Assembly: GCA_029747015.1 (NCBI GenBank)
Contig: JAKOGI010001951.1
Span: 62,001 to 126,000, forward strand
DNA from: Carnegiea gigantea
Lineage: Eukaryota; Streptophyta; Magnoliopsida; Caryophyllales; Cactaceae
Reading direction: 5' to 3'
DNA: 64,000 bases
Position 1 is the stretch's first letter; each line of letters opens with the position of its first letter. This document shows positions 15,139-26,030 of the stretch, one piece after another. The notes under the pieces are model-generated. The model did not search any database. It was not told the DNA's origin and worked only from the letters and a program-made list of their open reading frames with translations. Made by a program: the position numbers and the translations under genes.

Positions 15139-15300
15139 AAACCCTAAAAACGGTGACGCCCCTCTCAGTCTCAGTCTCAGTCTCAGTCTCAATCTCAACG
15201 TTCCTTTCGATCAAAGGTGGGTCTTTCGATTTCAATTCAATTTCATTTCTTAACTCTCCTTTTCATTTCCCTGTATTTAATCTCATATTGGGTTCTTCAG
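15139..15300 (+). promoter_or_regulatory. EB1 leader: telo-box, hexamer repeat and probable leader intron
   Basis: AAACCCTAA at 15139-15147 is a telo-box. A TCAGTC hexamer is repeated five times, plus a degenerate unit, at 15165-15197. A likely 84-base 5'-UTR intron runs 15217-15300 (AAAG|GTGGGT to TTCTTCAG), ending 24 bases before the ATG. Function is inferred from position. Confidence 0.5.
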
Positions 15301-15324
15301 TCACTTGAAACAAATACAGAGACA

Positions 15325-18300
15325 ATGGCGTCCAACATTGGGATTATGGACGGTGCGTACTTTGTGGGCAGGAATGAGATTTTGCAGTGGATCAATGACC
15401 GTCTTCAACTCAGTCTCACCAAGATTGAACAGGTATTCTTTTCTTTTTTCTCACATTGCTTTTCATTTTCAGATTCGACCCCACCCCGGCAAAATCGGGT
15501 GCTTTCGTAATTTCTTCAATTAAATAATGCAACTTGCTGCTAACGCTCTTACATTTTTGGGATGATGAAAGGCAATGTAGCTGCTACCAATTTTGATCAT
15601 GAATCTCTTTTCTAAAAATTAATAAAATTCCTTAATTAAAGATATTTGCTGTTGTAACCTTAGATTTCTACAGAAACCATTTCCTGGCTTATGGGAAGTA
15701 GGACTCAGAGTCTATATGGCAAAGTAGTATCACCCATGATCTTTTTACTTACCTTTTATCTGTCACCACTTTGCTTTCGTTCATGTTATGTTCTGCGGGA
15801 TGCAATGCAATGTAGTGTTGTATGGCACTTCAATTCTTGTATATCGCATACATTTGCCAACTATGGAATTTGTGAATTGGCCCTGATCTTACCGTTGTCT
15901 ATCAGAATAGAGATTTCCCAAAAAAATGATGTACTATGCAATAAAAAGAATCAGAATTGAGGGATCATGAAGCTTGTTAGATATTAGCCACTATGCATAT
16001 TAAACCGAATCGAAGGATTAACTCTGGGTTAAAATTGTTCGCTTCATGACAAGCATAAGAATTAGTTTGGTTGCTGGGCTTTCTGGGAAGTTGTTCGGCA
16101 CTTCAATCAGGAGAAGAAGTATATGAACTGACTGGTTGTTAGCATATGAATGTCGAGTGTTTTTCAACCCCCCCCCCCAAAAAAAAAAAATTAAAAAGAA
16201 AAACCTGTCTTTTTTATATGTAACCAAACTATACATTGATGTCTATTTTTTTCCTCAATCAATTTGTTGTCTTTGAGGTTGATCGGAGACCAATTATAAT
16301 AGTTGTTACAGATGTGATCTTGAGGTTTATTAGGTTCTCTAATGGGCAGACATCACTCACGTTATAGTAGTTTCTGTGTTTTCTCTTGAAATTATTCCTG
16401 AGGTTACGCTTCTTTCTGTCTCCATGAAATGCTAACCATTTTTGGTGTTTCACATGGTCTCCTGGGTTCACGGGGAATAGGCTGCATCCGGTGCAGTCCA
16501 ATGTCAAATGATGGATATGACCTTTCCAGGTGTTGTTCCCTTGCATAAGGTGTGAAATTTTCTTCTTTGCTTTGGATTTATGCTATTCTGAAATTTGTGT
16601 CTGCGCTTTGGGTTTAAGCTATTCCAAAATTATTGTTGCACTTATCTTGTAATACATCTTTGAGTTCGTCTTTTGCTGTAGGTAAACTTTGATGCAAAGA
16701 CAGAGTATGATTTCATCCAAAACTATAAGATTCTGCAAGATGTTTTCAACAAGTTAAAAATTGATAAGGTAAGTGCAAAACAGGCGTTATTATTTCTCTC
16801 TTGTTGCGTGTTTCATTAGTCTTTCTATCTCTCTCTGTTCCTGTCCTCTGTCGGGCCTTTTTTTTGGGGGGGGGGGGTTCTATCTTTTGTGGTGTCGTCT
16901 ACTTAATTCACGTCATTATAACTGTTAGAGACAGCCTTTGTATCATTTTATATGAACAAGGGACTCTTTCTTATTCTCAATTTTTTTCTTTCCGCTTTGA
17001 TCCGTTTGTTATGACACTAATGCCAACAGCGCATTAGATCACCAAACTGAGAAAATGGCCTGGCGTAAAAGCTGTCAATTCAGATAACTTTGTCTATTTT
17101 GTTTGCTTTTTCCTCCTGTTTTCATTTCTCGGCAGGTATTAGCTTCTGATACTCTCTATAACTGCATGCATTCATGTTTGACACGAGTTTGGACGATCAT
17201 AAATGCAGGCCTAATGCACAAATGGCACAAACAAATTGTTTCTCATTGACAATCGTAGGGGGCACACACTGTAAGCAATTTGTTACTGACCTTTAAAGCT
17301 TGAACCTCCCCGATGCTAAGAATATAGACGTAATTATAAAGCACGAGTAATCGAAAAACTTAAACACATGTCCTTATACGCGCTGTATCCTTTCTTGTTT
17401 TGGGGGAAAATCACATGTCGACATGCCGTTCTTAGGTTTGTTAGATCCTGCCCCACAGTTTGATTTCATGTTCTGGTTGATATGTCCTTGCCATTTGCCA
17501 TAATGGGTGGAAATTGCCTTTCCATAGGAAAGGCTAACAGATAATCACTCTTCAATTTTTCTAGTGATCAAAAGCTAGATACATGATCCATTGGGCGAAG
17601 CAAATATTTCTGGTGATAAAGAGCTAGTCAAAAAAGGGGGAACACGCACATATATGAAGGCTAAAGCCTAAATACCTTGAGCAGTGGGCACTATCCTTTG
17701 GTGTGAAGGATCTATTAATGTACATTTCAGACCTCAACATATATTCAATTTATTTCCAACATTTTTGTACAATTTTGCTACCATTATCACATATCTATTA
17801 GCATTGTCATTAAGTGAGGAATGACAATGGTCAATGCAAATGGCAAAGTGGCAGGAATTTAAGCCTTTCATTTATTGGATGCTTTGAATTGAAGCCAAAA
17901 ATTGCTATAAGTTGATGGATCTTATATCCTTTGTTGCGAAAGATCCATTAATTTACATTTCGCAGCAAGCATGGAATTCTGTTTATTTTCAACACTTTTT
18001 GAACAATTATGCCACCATGATCATATATCTGTTATCATTTTCATTAAGTGAGAATAACGATGGCCGATGCAAATGGCAAGGTTTGTTGGTATTTAAGCCT
18101 TTTATTTGTTGGATGCTTTGAACCAAAGCAAAAACTTGGTAGAAGTTGATGCACCTCATATCATTTTTGTTAAACATGTTGCCACAGGGATTGTTCATTG
18201 AGAAGTTATGGAGTTTCATTGATTGTTACTTGGGAGTCATTGAAATAGATTTGTTTTAATTCGTTTTATTTACTTATTGGGACGGCATAGGTGCACAGCT

Positions 18301-20347
18301 TTCTGCAGGCATTTTGAGCATCATTGCTGTTGGGGTTATGTAATGTAACAAAACTGGATTTATATTTCAGAAGTTGTTTGATTTCTTGCATATACAGCAT
18401 ATAGAAGTCAACAAGCTAGTGAAGGCTCGACCTTTGGACAATCTGGAGTTTCTGCAGTGGTTGAAACGCTATTGTGATTCTATCAATGGTGGAATTATGA
18501 ACGAGTATGCATCTTCTTTTGTTGATTTTATGAAGTGGATATGAAGCTAGTTTACTGCTTTTTATTGATGTTGTGTGTCTGTGCAGGAATTATGATCCTG
18601 TGGAACGAAGACGTAAAGGCGGTAAAGACCCAGCTCTCAAGGCCTTCAAGAAAAACTCAAAGTCTTTGCAGGCAAACAATGTGCTTAATTCTGGAGCTGG
18701 TGAAGTTGGTGTTAGGAAGACTTCTGGTTAGCCTATAGCATTTAGTCCCTTCTCCGTCGTTGGGGTGGATGATTGGATTTACTTTGTTTCCTAGTTTCCT
18801 TGTTCTGTTATTGCTGCTATTTTGATAGGAATGAACAGTTGAAATGTGCTGGTTGCTCTTATTTTTATTAATCTTTTCTATAGGCTTCAAACAAGGGAGT
18901 GGTCACTCACCTGTCGATGGGACTGACTATTCCGAAGAAATTCAGGCTTTGTCGAAGGAGGTAATGGAATTTGCTACCTATAGTAATCCCTTTTCTCTTT
19001 TTATGTCTCCTTGTAATGGTGATGCATGTTTATAAAGTCTGAGGTGAAGTGCATGTATTGTTGGATAAACAGTTCAAATCTTAGTATCTAATTTGCCCGT
19101 GCCATTCTTTGATGTTGATTGAAGAATTTGTGCAATTAAATTGCACAGCTCGAGGCATTGCGTCTTCGTTAAGTAAAGTTCTTCCTTCTCTTTTTTTTAA
19201 TTTTTATTTTTTTTTTTTCATGCAGATTACTGATCTAAAGCTTTCTGTGGATCTTCTGGAAAAAGAAAGGGACTTTTACTTTGGGAAGCTGAGGGATATT
19301 GAAGTACTTTGCCAGACTTCAGAAGTAGAGAATCTGCCGGTGAGAATCTGCTTCGAACATAATCTTACCTGTGGTCATTCTGGTGATATTTGTTATTATT
19401 ATCTTTTGTTATCCGTGTGTTCAATCTTTGCATTGAGTGGGCTTGTGGGTGGTGTTCCTTTTATTAGCATAACGGCCAGGATGTCTTAATCAGTGGGTGG
19501 TCCTCGTGGATGCTAGTGTTGGGGAGCAGGGTCCCATGCAACTGTTAGCTGGAAGAATTGTATAAAATTTTATATAAAAACCCTTAAATATTTAAAGGGA
19601 CACCCACAAAATTAAGTGGTATTATTAGAGTTATAAAACTACAAAATGGGACACCATTGTACAAGTTTACAGATCCGCCCAGAAATGTGGAAGGCTAATG
19701 ATGGGGAAGAAATTTTTACGAATAGCAAACTAGGCTAATGCGTAACGACTGTATGTTAGAAAAAGGAATTTATGAGAGTTGAGCTTGAAATACTTGGAAA
19801 ACCTCCTGTCCACAAAGGCTCAGGGAAAAGAGCAACGTGGTTCCTCAGCAGTGATTCTAGTGTGTGTCTCATTAGCTGCTGAGTTAGTAATTCATAGACT
19901 TTTTATTGACTTTTATCTGTCACATGGAGCTCGCTAGAGATGGAAACCCTTTTTTTTAAAAATTCAATGATGCTTCTGAAAAGTTTAGGATATGGGTTAT
20001 TTGTTGCTGGATAAGCTTTAGATAGGCATTTGGCTAGAAAAATACTAGGCTCCACGGCTTTTCTGTTTTCCGGAGGAACTTGTGGCTGAAGCACGAACTT
20101 GTTTGCAGAATTAACAGTCCATTAAGAAGTCTATGATTTGGGCTTGACGTACTGATTTTAGTGACTTGCATATCATGGAATTGCTGACTTCTGCCATTTC
20201 CACTCAATGCAGATGGCTGTTGCCATTAAGAAGATACTATATGCTGTGGATGAAAAGGAATCCGCTCTTGCAGAAGCACAAGAACTCCTATCAGAGTCTC
20301 TTAATGCTGGGGAAGTTGATCCAGATGAAAATGGCAATGCTGAGTGA
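15325..20347 (+). CDS. EB1: EB1 microtubule plus-end-binding protein (278 aa, eight exons)
   Basis: Exons 15325-15432, 16481-16549, 16682-16768, 18398-18504, 18587-18726, 18884-18960, 19226-19339 and 20213-20347 join in frame with GT-AG introns. The N-terminal calponin-homology domain (about 10-115) carries [32 protein letters not shown] and [21 protein letters not shown] basic Lys/Ser-rich linker (about 130-185) follows, then the EB-specific coiled coil and four-helix motif (about 185-255) with [22 protein letters not shown]1 tracks growing microtubule plus ends and recruits partners in the cortical array, spindle and phragmoplast. The protein ends DENGNAE and lacks the EEY/F terminus used in animals to bind CAP-Gly proteins. 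I did not settle between the EB1A/B and EB1C classes. Intron 3 (16769-18397) contains a 233-bp tandem duplication. Confidence 0.95.
16168..16190. repeat. C11A12 composite tract in EB1 intron 1
   Basis: C-run directly followed by A-run. Confidence 0.9.
16858..16877. repeat. T8G12 composite tract in EB1 intron 3
   Basis: Same composite read on the other strand (C12A8). Confidence 0.9.
17692..18157. repeat. Tandem duplication, 2 x about 233 bp, in EB1 intron 3
   Basis: Unit 1 (17692-17924) and unit 2 (17925-18157) align from TATCCTTTG through TTAATTTACATTTC, TCATTAAGTGAG, GATGCAAATGGCAA and TATTTAAGCCTTT to GTTGATG, with scattered substitutions. It is old enough to have diverged and contains no exon. 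Confidence 0.85.
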
Positions 20348-21535
20348 TATGTTAAAGGGCTAGATTGGAGATAAACAAGCTCCATGTCTCTAATGTGCAG
20401 CTGATGAAACTGAAGATTTCCTAGTTTGATGAGACTTTTTATCTTGACCCTGACCCTGTATGTGCTTGTTTGTTAATCTGTCAAACAATAGACATTCGAT
20501 AATAGAAAAGTTGCATTTCCAAGCTATGTTGGGTTTGTTCTGCGCTTAACACCCCCCCCCCTTTTGCCACAATTTTTTTTTTGTACACAGCTCTGGTGAA
20601 TCACCACCCATGCATAAAAAATCAGCGTGCCTGTCCCCTTGTGCGAGCAGCATGAAAACTAGCACTTATATTCTGGTCCTGAAACTGGTAGTAGTCACTG
20701 TTTTTGAGAACAAGGAAATTTTTAAAAGAAGACTATGCGTCGAAGTGTCCCCGGGACTGAAAATTAGAATATAGCATGTGTAAGGCACCAACGCTTTGTA
20801 AGTGCAAAGATAGGTTAGTAGTAGCTTATGCATTGGCCTTTGGTTGCTTTGTCAATTGTCAGCTTGCATATGGCACGCTGTCTCGATAAAATTGCGATTT
20901 TCTTATCATATAGGATAGGAACGATCTTAAGTTGCCTGAACTAAGCAGCAAATAACAATTCTTGGAAAAGCAGGAAAAGGTGCACGCGTTGGCAGAATCG
21001 CATTCCAATCTTTCTACAAGAATCGCATTCCAATTTTGAAACGTGTCAGTTATTATTATTATGATTTATAAATAATTGCAACTGCAAATTATGATACATT
21101 GAGGTCGATGGCTAATGAGCATTTTGGTCTATAACGTGGAAAAGCTCAATAGGTATCAAACTTACTATCTCGATGTTTAATTGATTGTCAGAATTACCAG
21201 CAAAATATTACAACTTAGGGCACTTGAATTTGCAGCCTTCTCAATCTCAGACCTCCATATGGGATGTGCACAAGTACTGGCAATATAAGGCAGAGATCAC
21301 ATCAATAGTGTTTCTGTTTCCTAAGGATTCACCATCATTTACATGTAGTTTCAGCAGTAATCAGAGAACAGTAGATAGACAACCACGCAAGCCATGATCC
21401 TAAGCTACATCATACATCGCCCTAAACAACACTCAGAGGGCAGTAAATAATCTACTGGAAACGGATAATGAAGGCCTAATTGTAAACAAGGTTATGGGCA
21501 AGACATATAATGATTTCACCAGCAGACTGCCAATC
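20348..21535. other. Convergent 3' region between EB1 and HVA22
   Basis: Both flanking genes end here, so it holds their two 3' UTRs and a short spacer. A C10 run lies at 20552-20561, followed by TTTT rather than A. No other feature is seen. Confidence 0.6.
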
Positions 21536-24500
21536 TCAGTAATGGTATTCATCCTCAAAAATGCCATAATCTGTCTGTCTGTTTGTCCGCCTATGTTCAG
21601 CCTACAAATGCAAACAAAAGAAAATTGGTAATCATTTCTTTATTTGTTATTTTTTCCCTTTTTTGGGGGGGGGGGGTGTTGAGGGCATTAAAGCGAGAAC
21701 TTGAATACCTTGCTGATAAGATCCCGGAAAGCATCAGTTCCATTCTCGCGCATGTATCTCTCTGCAGCCGTTATAATGTCTTCTTTTTCACTGAAGGTAA
21801 CCTTCTTCCTTGGGACATACCAGATATTGACTGTACGATTCTGTGCATTGACAAAAGTTGGTCTCACAAAATGCTCATAAACATAAGCAGCCCCACTGAA
21901 GTATGGTATGACCAACCAGCAAGTAGCGATTAGCTTGGCATAAGACCAGAAAGGGATCCTGCAGTCACACATGTAATAATATCTATTTTCAGCAAAGCCT
22001 CTGTGGAAGGCCTATTTAGCACTAGTCTAGCATTACTAATTAATCCATGTTCATCAGCATCACATTGTTTCTCATCCACTTCTCAGAACCTTGAGCATGC
22101 TGCAGAGTGTGTCTGCAAATGTACACTGCTCAAGACCTCTTTCTTTTTTCTTTTTTCTTTATTTTTTTTGGGGGGGGGGTTCAGGGGGTTAAAAATCTAC
22201 AATTGAGCAAATAACAAGGGAGTGTTAAGGTACACTGGCTACCTGCTCATTCTTAGTTTCATACATTAACAAAGCCATTCCCCACCAAGGAAGAAAAAGG
22301 TACAGTTCAGATGGTAATTTAACAAGCTGCATTCTTCACATTGAATGGCCATCCGCACCCATGGGTGTAGGGTGAGTAACTTACTATATGCAGTCAAATG
22401 GGGTGGATATTGTCCACAGTAACTGGTTAATGGGTAGAACACAGATTATTTATTTCTCTAATGTTTAGGTACGTAAGATGATCCAAGGACCCTATGACTC
22501 ATAGGTATACCTTTCCCCTAGTTAGAAGCAAGAGGCCCGATGAGGAATACCTTTCCCTTCTCTTCCCAAATGTCCCTACTGGGATTTAATTTTACAATTC
22601 CAAATTGGACAATTGAATTCAATTAGACGAACCCTTTGAGGGTATAGGGACTAGATATTGACCCATGTATCAGGCAGGATAGAATGAAGAAAAAACAAGG
22701 CAACAAACACAAGCCAGAAAGCTTATGACTGCACAAACAAGTAAGCATTAAACAAGAAAGAACAGAAACCGTATATACAGTCTGACACAAAGAGGAAATT
22801 TGGATAATTAGCTACCAATTAAATATAAACCTCTACAGAAACTCTGAGCCAACTCCAAGTTCAACATATCTGATTCCATAAGCAAAGTGCCATCGGGGGA
22901 AGCAATCTGCCGGTGACCAACAGTACAAGGCTTGTAGAAGATCCAAGTTGGGAACTAAATGCAACAGGCCTTCATCACCCCTAGGAAGATGAGGATGTCA
23001 ACTGAATGTCTTCAACATTTGGTGTCTTGTCCAATCCCTTTATGCCATTGAGGGTCATGAGAAAAGCAAACTAGGGCTTTATTGGCTTTTCAACTTGCAT
23101 GATCTCAATGGACATTGCTTCTCTGCTGGTATTTATACATTAACCGAGAACAAAGAGTTGACCTCCCAACATAAAAGTTATCACAGCTATACCTAGCTTG
23201 TTTAAAAATTTTTCTCCATGCATATTTCTGATATGTGCACTTTTTTTTTTTTTAATGTTTATCGTCCAATTTATGCTGAATGTTTACATTTCAGAAAGAG
23301 AAAATGTTACTGTCATACTTTTTCATCATGTCATAATTATTCATGGCACACAAGCAAATCCATGATTTGTAAAATGAAAGAAATGTACAACTGGGTCTAT
23401 AGCAAAATTATATTCCAGAAGCCAAGACACATGCTACAATCAACAATAAGACCTGACAAAAATGCTTCGGGAAAGGATGGGGTCACCAGAATAAAGCCTG
23501 CAAAAGATAAAGGGAAAATGCAGGGAATCTTACCACTCAATAACTTTGGCAAAGGTGAGCTCAAAGAGAGTAATCAGCGAATATAGAACCCAATAAGTGA
23601 GCCATTGCTGGTCATCAATGGGAGACTTACTTTCAATAGCTTTGATTGATGCATACCTAACACATATCCAAGACTGAACTTTAATTCCAGAAAGTCAGTT
23701 AAGCACAGCTACTTCATGAATAGAGCTAGGATATACAATATGAAAGTACTACATTTTCTCGATCGTAAGAGTGTGATCTGAGCCACATTATCTAGGTTCA
23801 GGTACTTGTGTTGGAATATATATATGCCAGTGGTCAGACCTTTGTGAGTTTTGATTAGTTTGACTTGATGCGGATCATCCAAATGTTAAACCCTATCCAA
23901 GTACCACTATTCAATACTTATATTTGGTCATAACATTAAGAGCTGAAATGTGCAGTAGATAAATCATTAGATGGTAGCGGTGGACCGTATTTAGCATCTC
24001 AGATGCCAAAACCACACATTCGATGAGTGCTCAGGATGGGCTGGACATCACTTTCTGAATTTCATTACTACCTCAAATCAAAAACTAGATTAAGGGCTCT
24101 ATTCAAGCATTACTTGAAAAGCAAAATGATAGAGGATCAAATGGAAGTAAAACTGAAAGAGAGTTTGAAGTTGTACTTACAGGGGATAAACAAGACTGAC
24201 CACAGGCCTGCAACAAACACAAATGATCCCTATTAGATAATAGAAGCAGCACTATACAAGTACACAAATTTCCATGCACACAAGAAAACACTCCGCTGTT
24301 TGATCAATGATTTCCTCGATACCCCAATATTCAGACCATGAAACATAAATCCATGGATCTGAGCAAGAAAAGGGGATGAATTTGGGCTTCCAACCCAATA
24401 CAATCATTTTAGCATTCCATTGCCATAATTATGCACAGAACTGAGCAAGAAAAGGGGAAAAGTTGGAATCTTTTGACAAAATACGCCAGTGAAATTGCCG

Positions 24501-24659
24501 CAATTGCGAACTAGTTTGAATACCCACCTTCAATTTCTAGGCATGTAATGGAAAATCATATCAAAGACGAAGAGAGAGAGAGCAAGCAACGAACCCAGCA
24601 AGAACGTCGAAGTTCTGAAGCACCACTTTGAGAAAAGAAGCGGCCCCACTTCCTCCCAT
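21536..24659 (-). CDS. HVA22: HVA22-like (DP1/REEP, TB2 family) protein (176 aa, five exons)
   Basis: Minus-strand exons 24659-24595, 24207-24181, 23656-23534, 21958-21709 and 21601-21536 join in frame. The 27-base second exon and the last exon are too short to show as open frames on their own; the last one is supported by the family-typical ending GIFEDEYHY. The protein starts MGGSGAASFLKVVLQNFDVLAGP and has hydrophobic hairpin segments near residues 22-35, 50-70 and 75-97, with the TB2/DP1 hallmarks WLTYWVLYS and WLVIPYFSGAAYVYEHFVRP. Family members are ER-membrane-curving proteins; barley HVA22 is induced by ABA and stress and restrains vesicle traffic and autophagy. An ABRE-like G-box about 350 bases upstream fits that regulation. 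The gene is convergent with EB1. Confidence 0.95.
21659..21676. repeat. T6G12 composite tract in HVA22 intron 4
   Basis: Composite homopolymer, 32 bases beyond the exon 4 donor on the sense strand, where it reads C12A6. Confidence 0.9.
22162..22179. repeat. T8G10 composite tract in HVA22 intron 3
   Basis: Composite homopolymer; reads C10A8 on the sense strand. Confidence 0.9.
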
Positions 24660-24754
24660 TGTTCTTGGCTCAATATTTTTGAGTATTGGTTTAGTGGGAA
24701 CTGATTGAATGATTGAATCTTTCAATCTTAACAAACACAATAGGGTGTGTAGAG

Positions 24755-24763
24755 TAGGGTTTT
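24755..24763 (-). promoter_or_regulatory. Telo-box upstream of HVA22
   Basis: AAAACCCTA on the sense strand, about 95 bases before the ATG. Confidence 0.4.
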
Positions 24764-25011
24764 AGATTAGGGGGTCAGTAAGTGAAAGCGGGGAAAACAC
24801 AGACTTTGAGACTGAAAAACAGAGAGAAGAAGAATACAATGCAGTGTGAAAATGACATCTGGAAGTAGTGGAAAGTGAGAGAATCGATTGGATACCGCAA
24901 GGAGGTTGCTGAGGACCCAACTAATCACAGCAACAACAAAGCCTCCTATTCATATACCCCAGAACATATAATAATTTGTACAGCAACAATGTGTAGGTTG
25001 CATCAACCTTT

Positions 25012-25026
25012 CACGTGGCAACGTCA
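25012..25026 (-). promoter_or_regulatory. ABRE/G-box next to a TGACG motif, HVA22 promoter
   Basis: On the sense (minus) strand this reads CTGACGTTGCCACGTG: an ABRE core (GCCACGTG, a G-box) directly preceded by TGACGT, about 355 bases upstream of the HVA22 ATG. G-box ABREs bind ABF/AREB bZIP factors and barley HVA22 is ABA-inducible through such elements. The sequence is seen; function is inferred. Confidence 0.55.
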
Positions 25027-25224
25027 GGATGGGACACAGCCAATGGCTATCGCACCAAAAAAAAAAAAAATAAAAGTAAAAATGCCAATGGCCATGCCCG
25101 TGGGGAAGCCAGCCTACCAATGGTGGTTTGGTGCAACTGCATACCAAACTGCCATTGTAAAGACTTTCCTAAAATATTGCGTGCAATCAGCATCTCGGAA
25201 TTAGAAGAGCCTTAATTTTTTTGG

Positions 25225-25485
25225 TGATAGTATATGTCTTACGGTAAGACATGTACCTCAATATAAATGAATATATTTTATGATTTAAAATCACAAAATT
25301 TTTAATAATTATACATAATTATGAATCATTAAGTTTAAATATAGCTTACAAATACAAAATGACACTTCAATAGGGTCAACCATACACACATGTACGTATT
25401 ATATACACAGACTAGAAAATGTAGTAAATTAGGGATAAAAAGACAATTTTACACAATTTATAAATTGTACTATTGTAGCACTCCT
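25225..25485 (+). repeat. Dispersed repeat, copy A (unclassified, MITE-like)
   Basis: Aligns with the copies at 38070-38340 (same strand) and 14580-14872 (opposite strand). It begins GATAGTATATGTCTTACGG, where GTCTTAC-GG-TAAGAC is a small palindrome, and includes TAATAATTATACATAATTAT and AAATGACACTTCAAT. No coding capacity. Confidence 0.7.
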
Positions 25486-26030
25486 TTTTCTTTTTTTTCT
25501 CTCTCATAACATATTAAGTGCATTCGCATGTTACAATAGGTTTTTCCCCCCTTTTTAAATGTGGGGTAAGCCAGTAAGCCACACGATTATTGATTTACTG
25601 TTAAGACTCCCCGTAAAATATAACTCACGCATCTAAGAATTAGAAGTGAACTCCTCCCCTCCCCCTCCCCCTCCCCCGGGCGGGGTAAGGGGTTATAGGG
25701 AAAGGGGAATATATTGAATGGCAGCCTACAAGTTAAAAGATTACAAAAAAAAGGAGCAAATTGTAACAGGTTCCCAGTCCTTGTATATATATATATTCAT
25801 TTTGGTACAGATTACAGACCATATGGCATATAGTGCTTGCCCATACTCCATAGCTCCCGGGGGGGTGAGGGGGGGGGGGGGGGAGGAATCAAAAAAATCA
25901 CTTGACAACTGCATTATGTATATACCCTGTATGAGCGGCTGCCTGCTGAGAACATTCTGAACATAATATGTGAACAAGGCTTGAAGTATAACAATGCATA
26001 TGGCCAGACGTACTGCTTGTTTTCAGAGTT
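25486..26030. other. 3' flank of the 2H-like gene with opposite G-rich tracts
   Basis: CCCCTCCCCCTCCCCCTCCCCC at 25656-25677 (G-quadruplex-capable on the minus strand, which is the gene's sense strand) and a G15 run at 25869-25883 on the plus strand. This is probably the 3' UTR and terminator region; no exon is seen. Confidence 0.55.
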
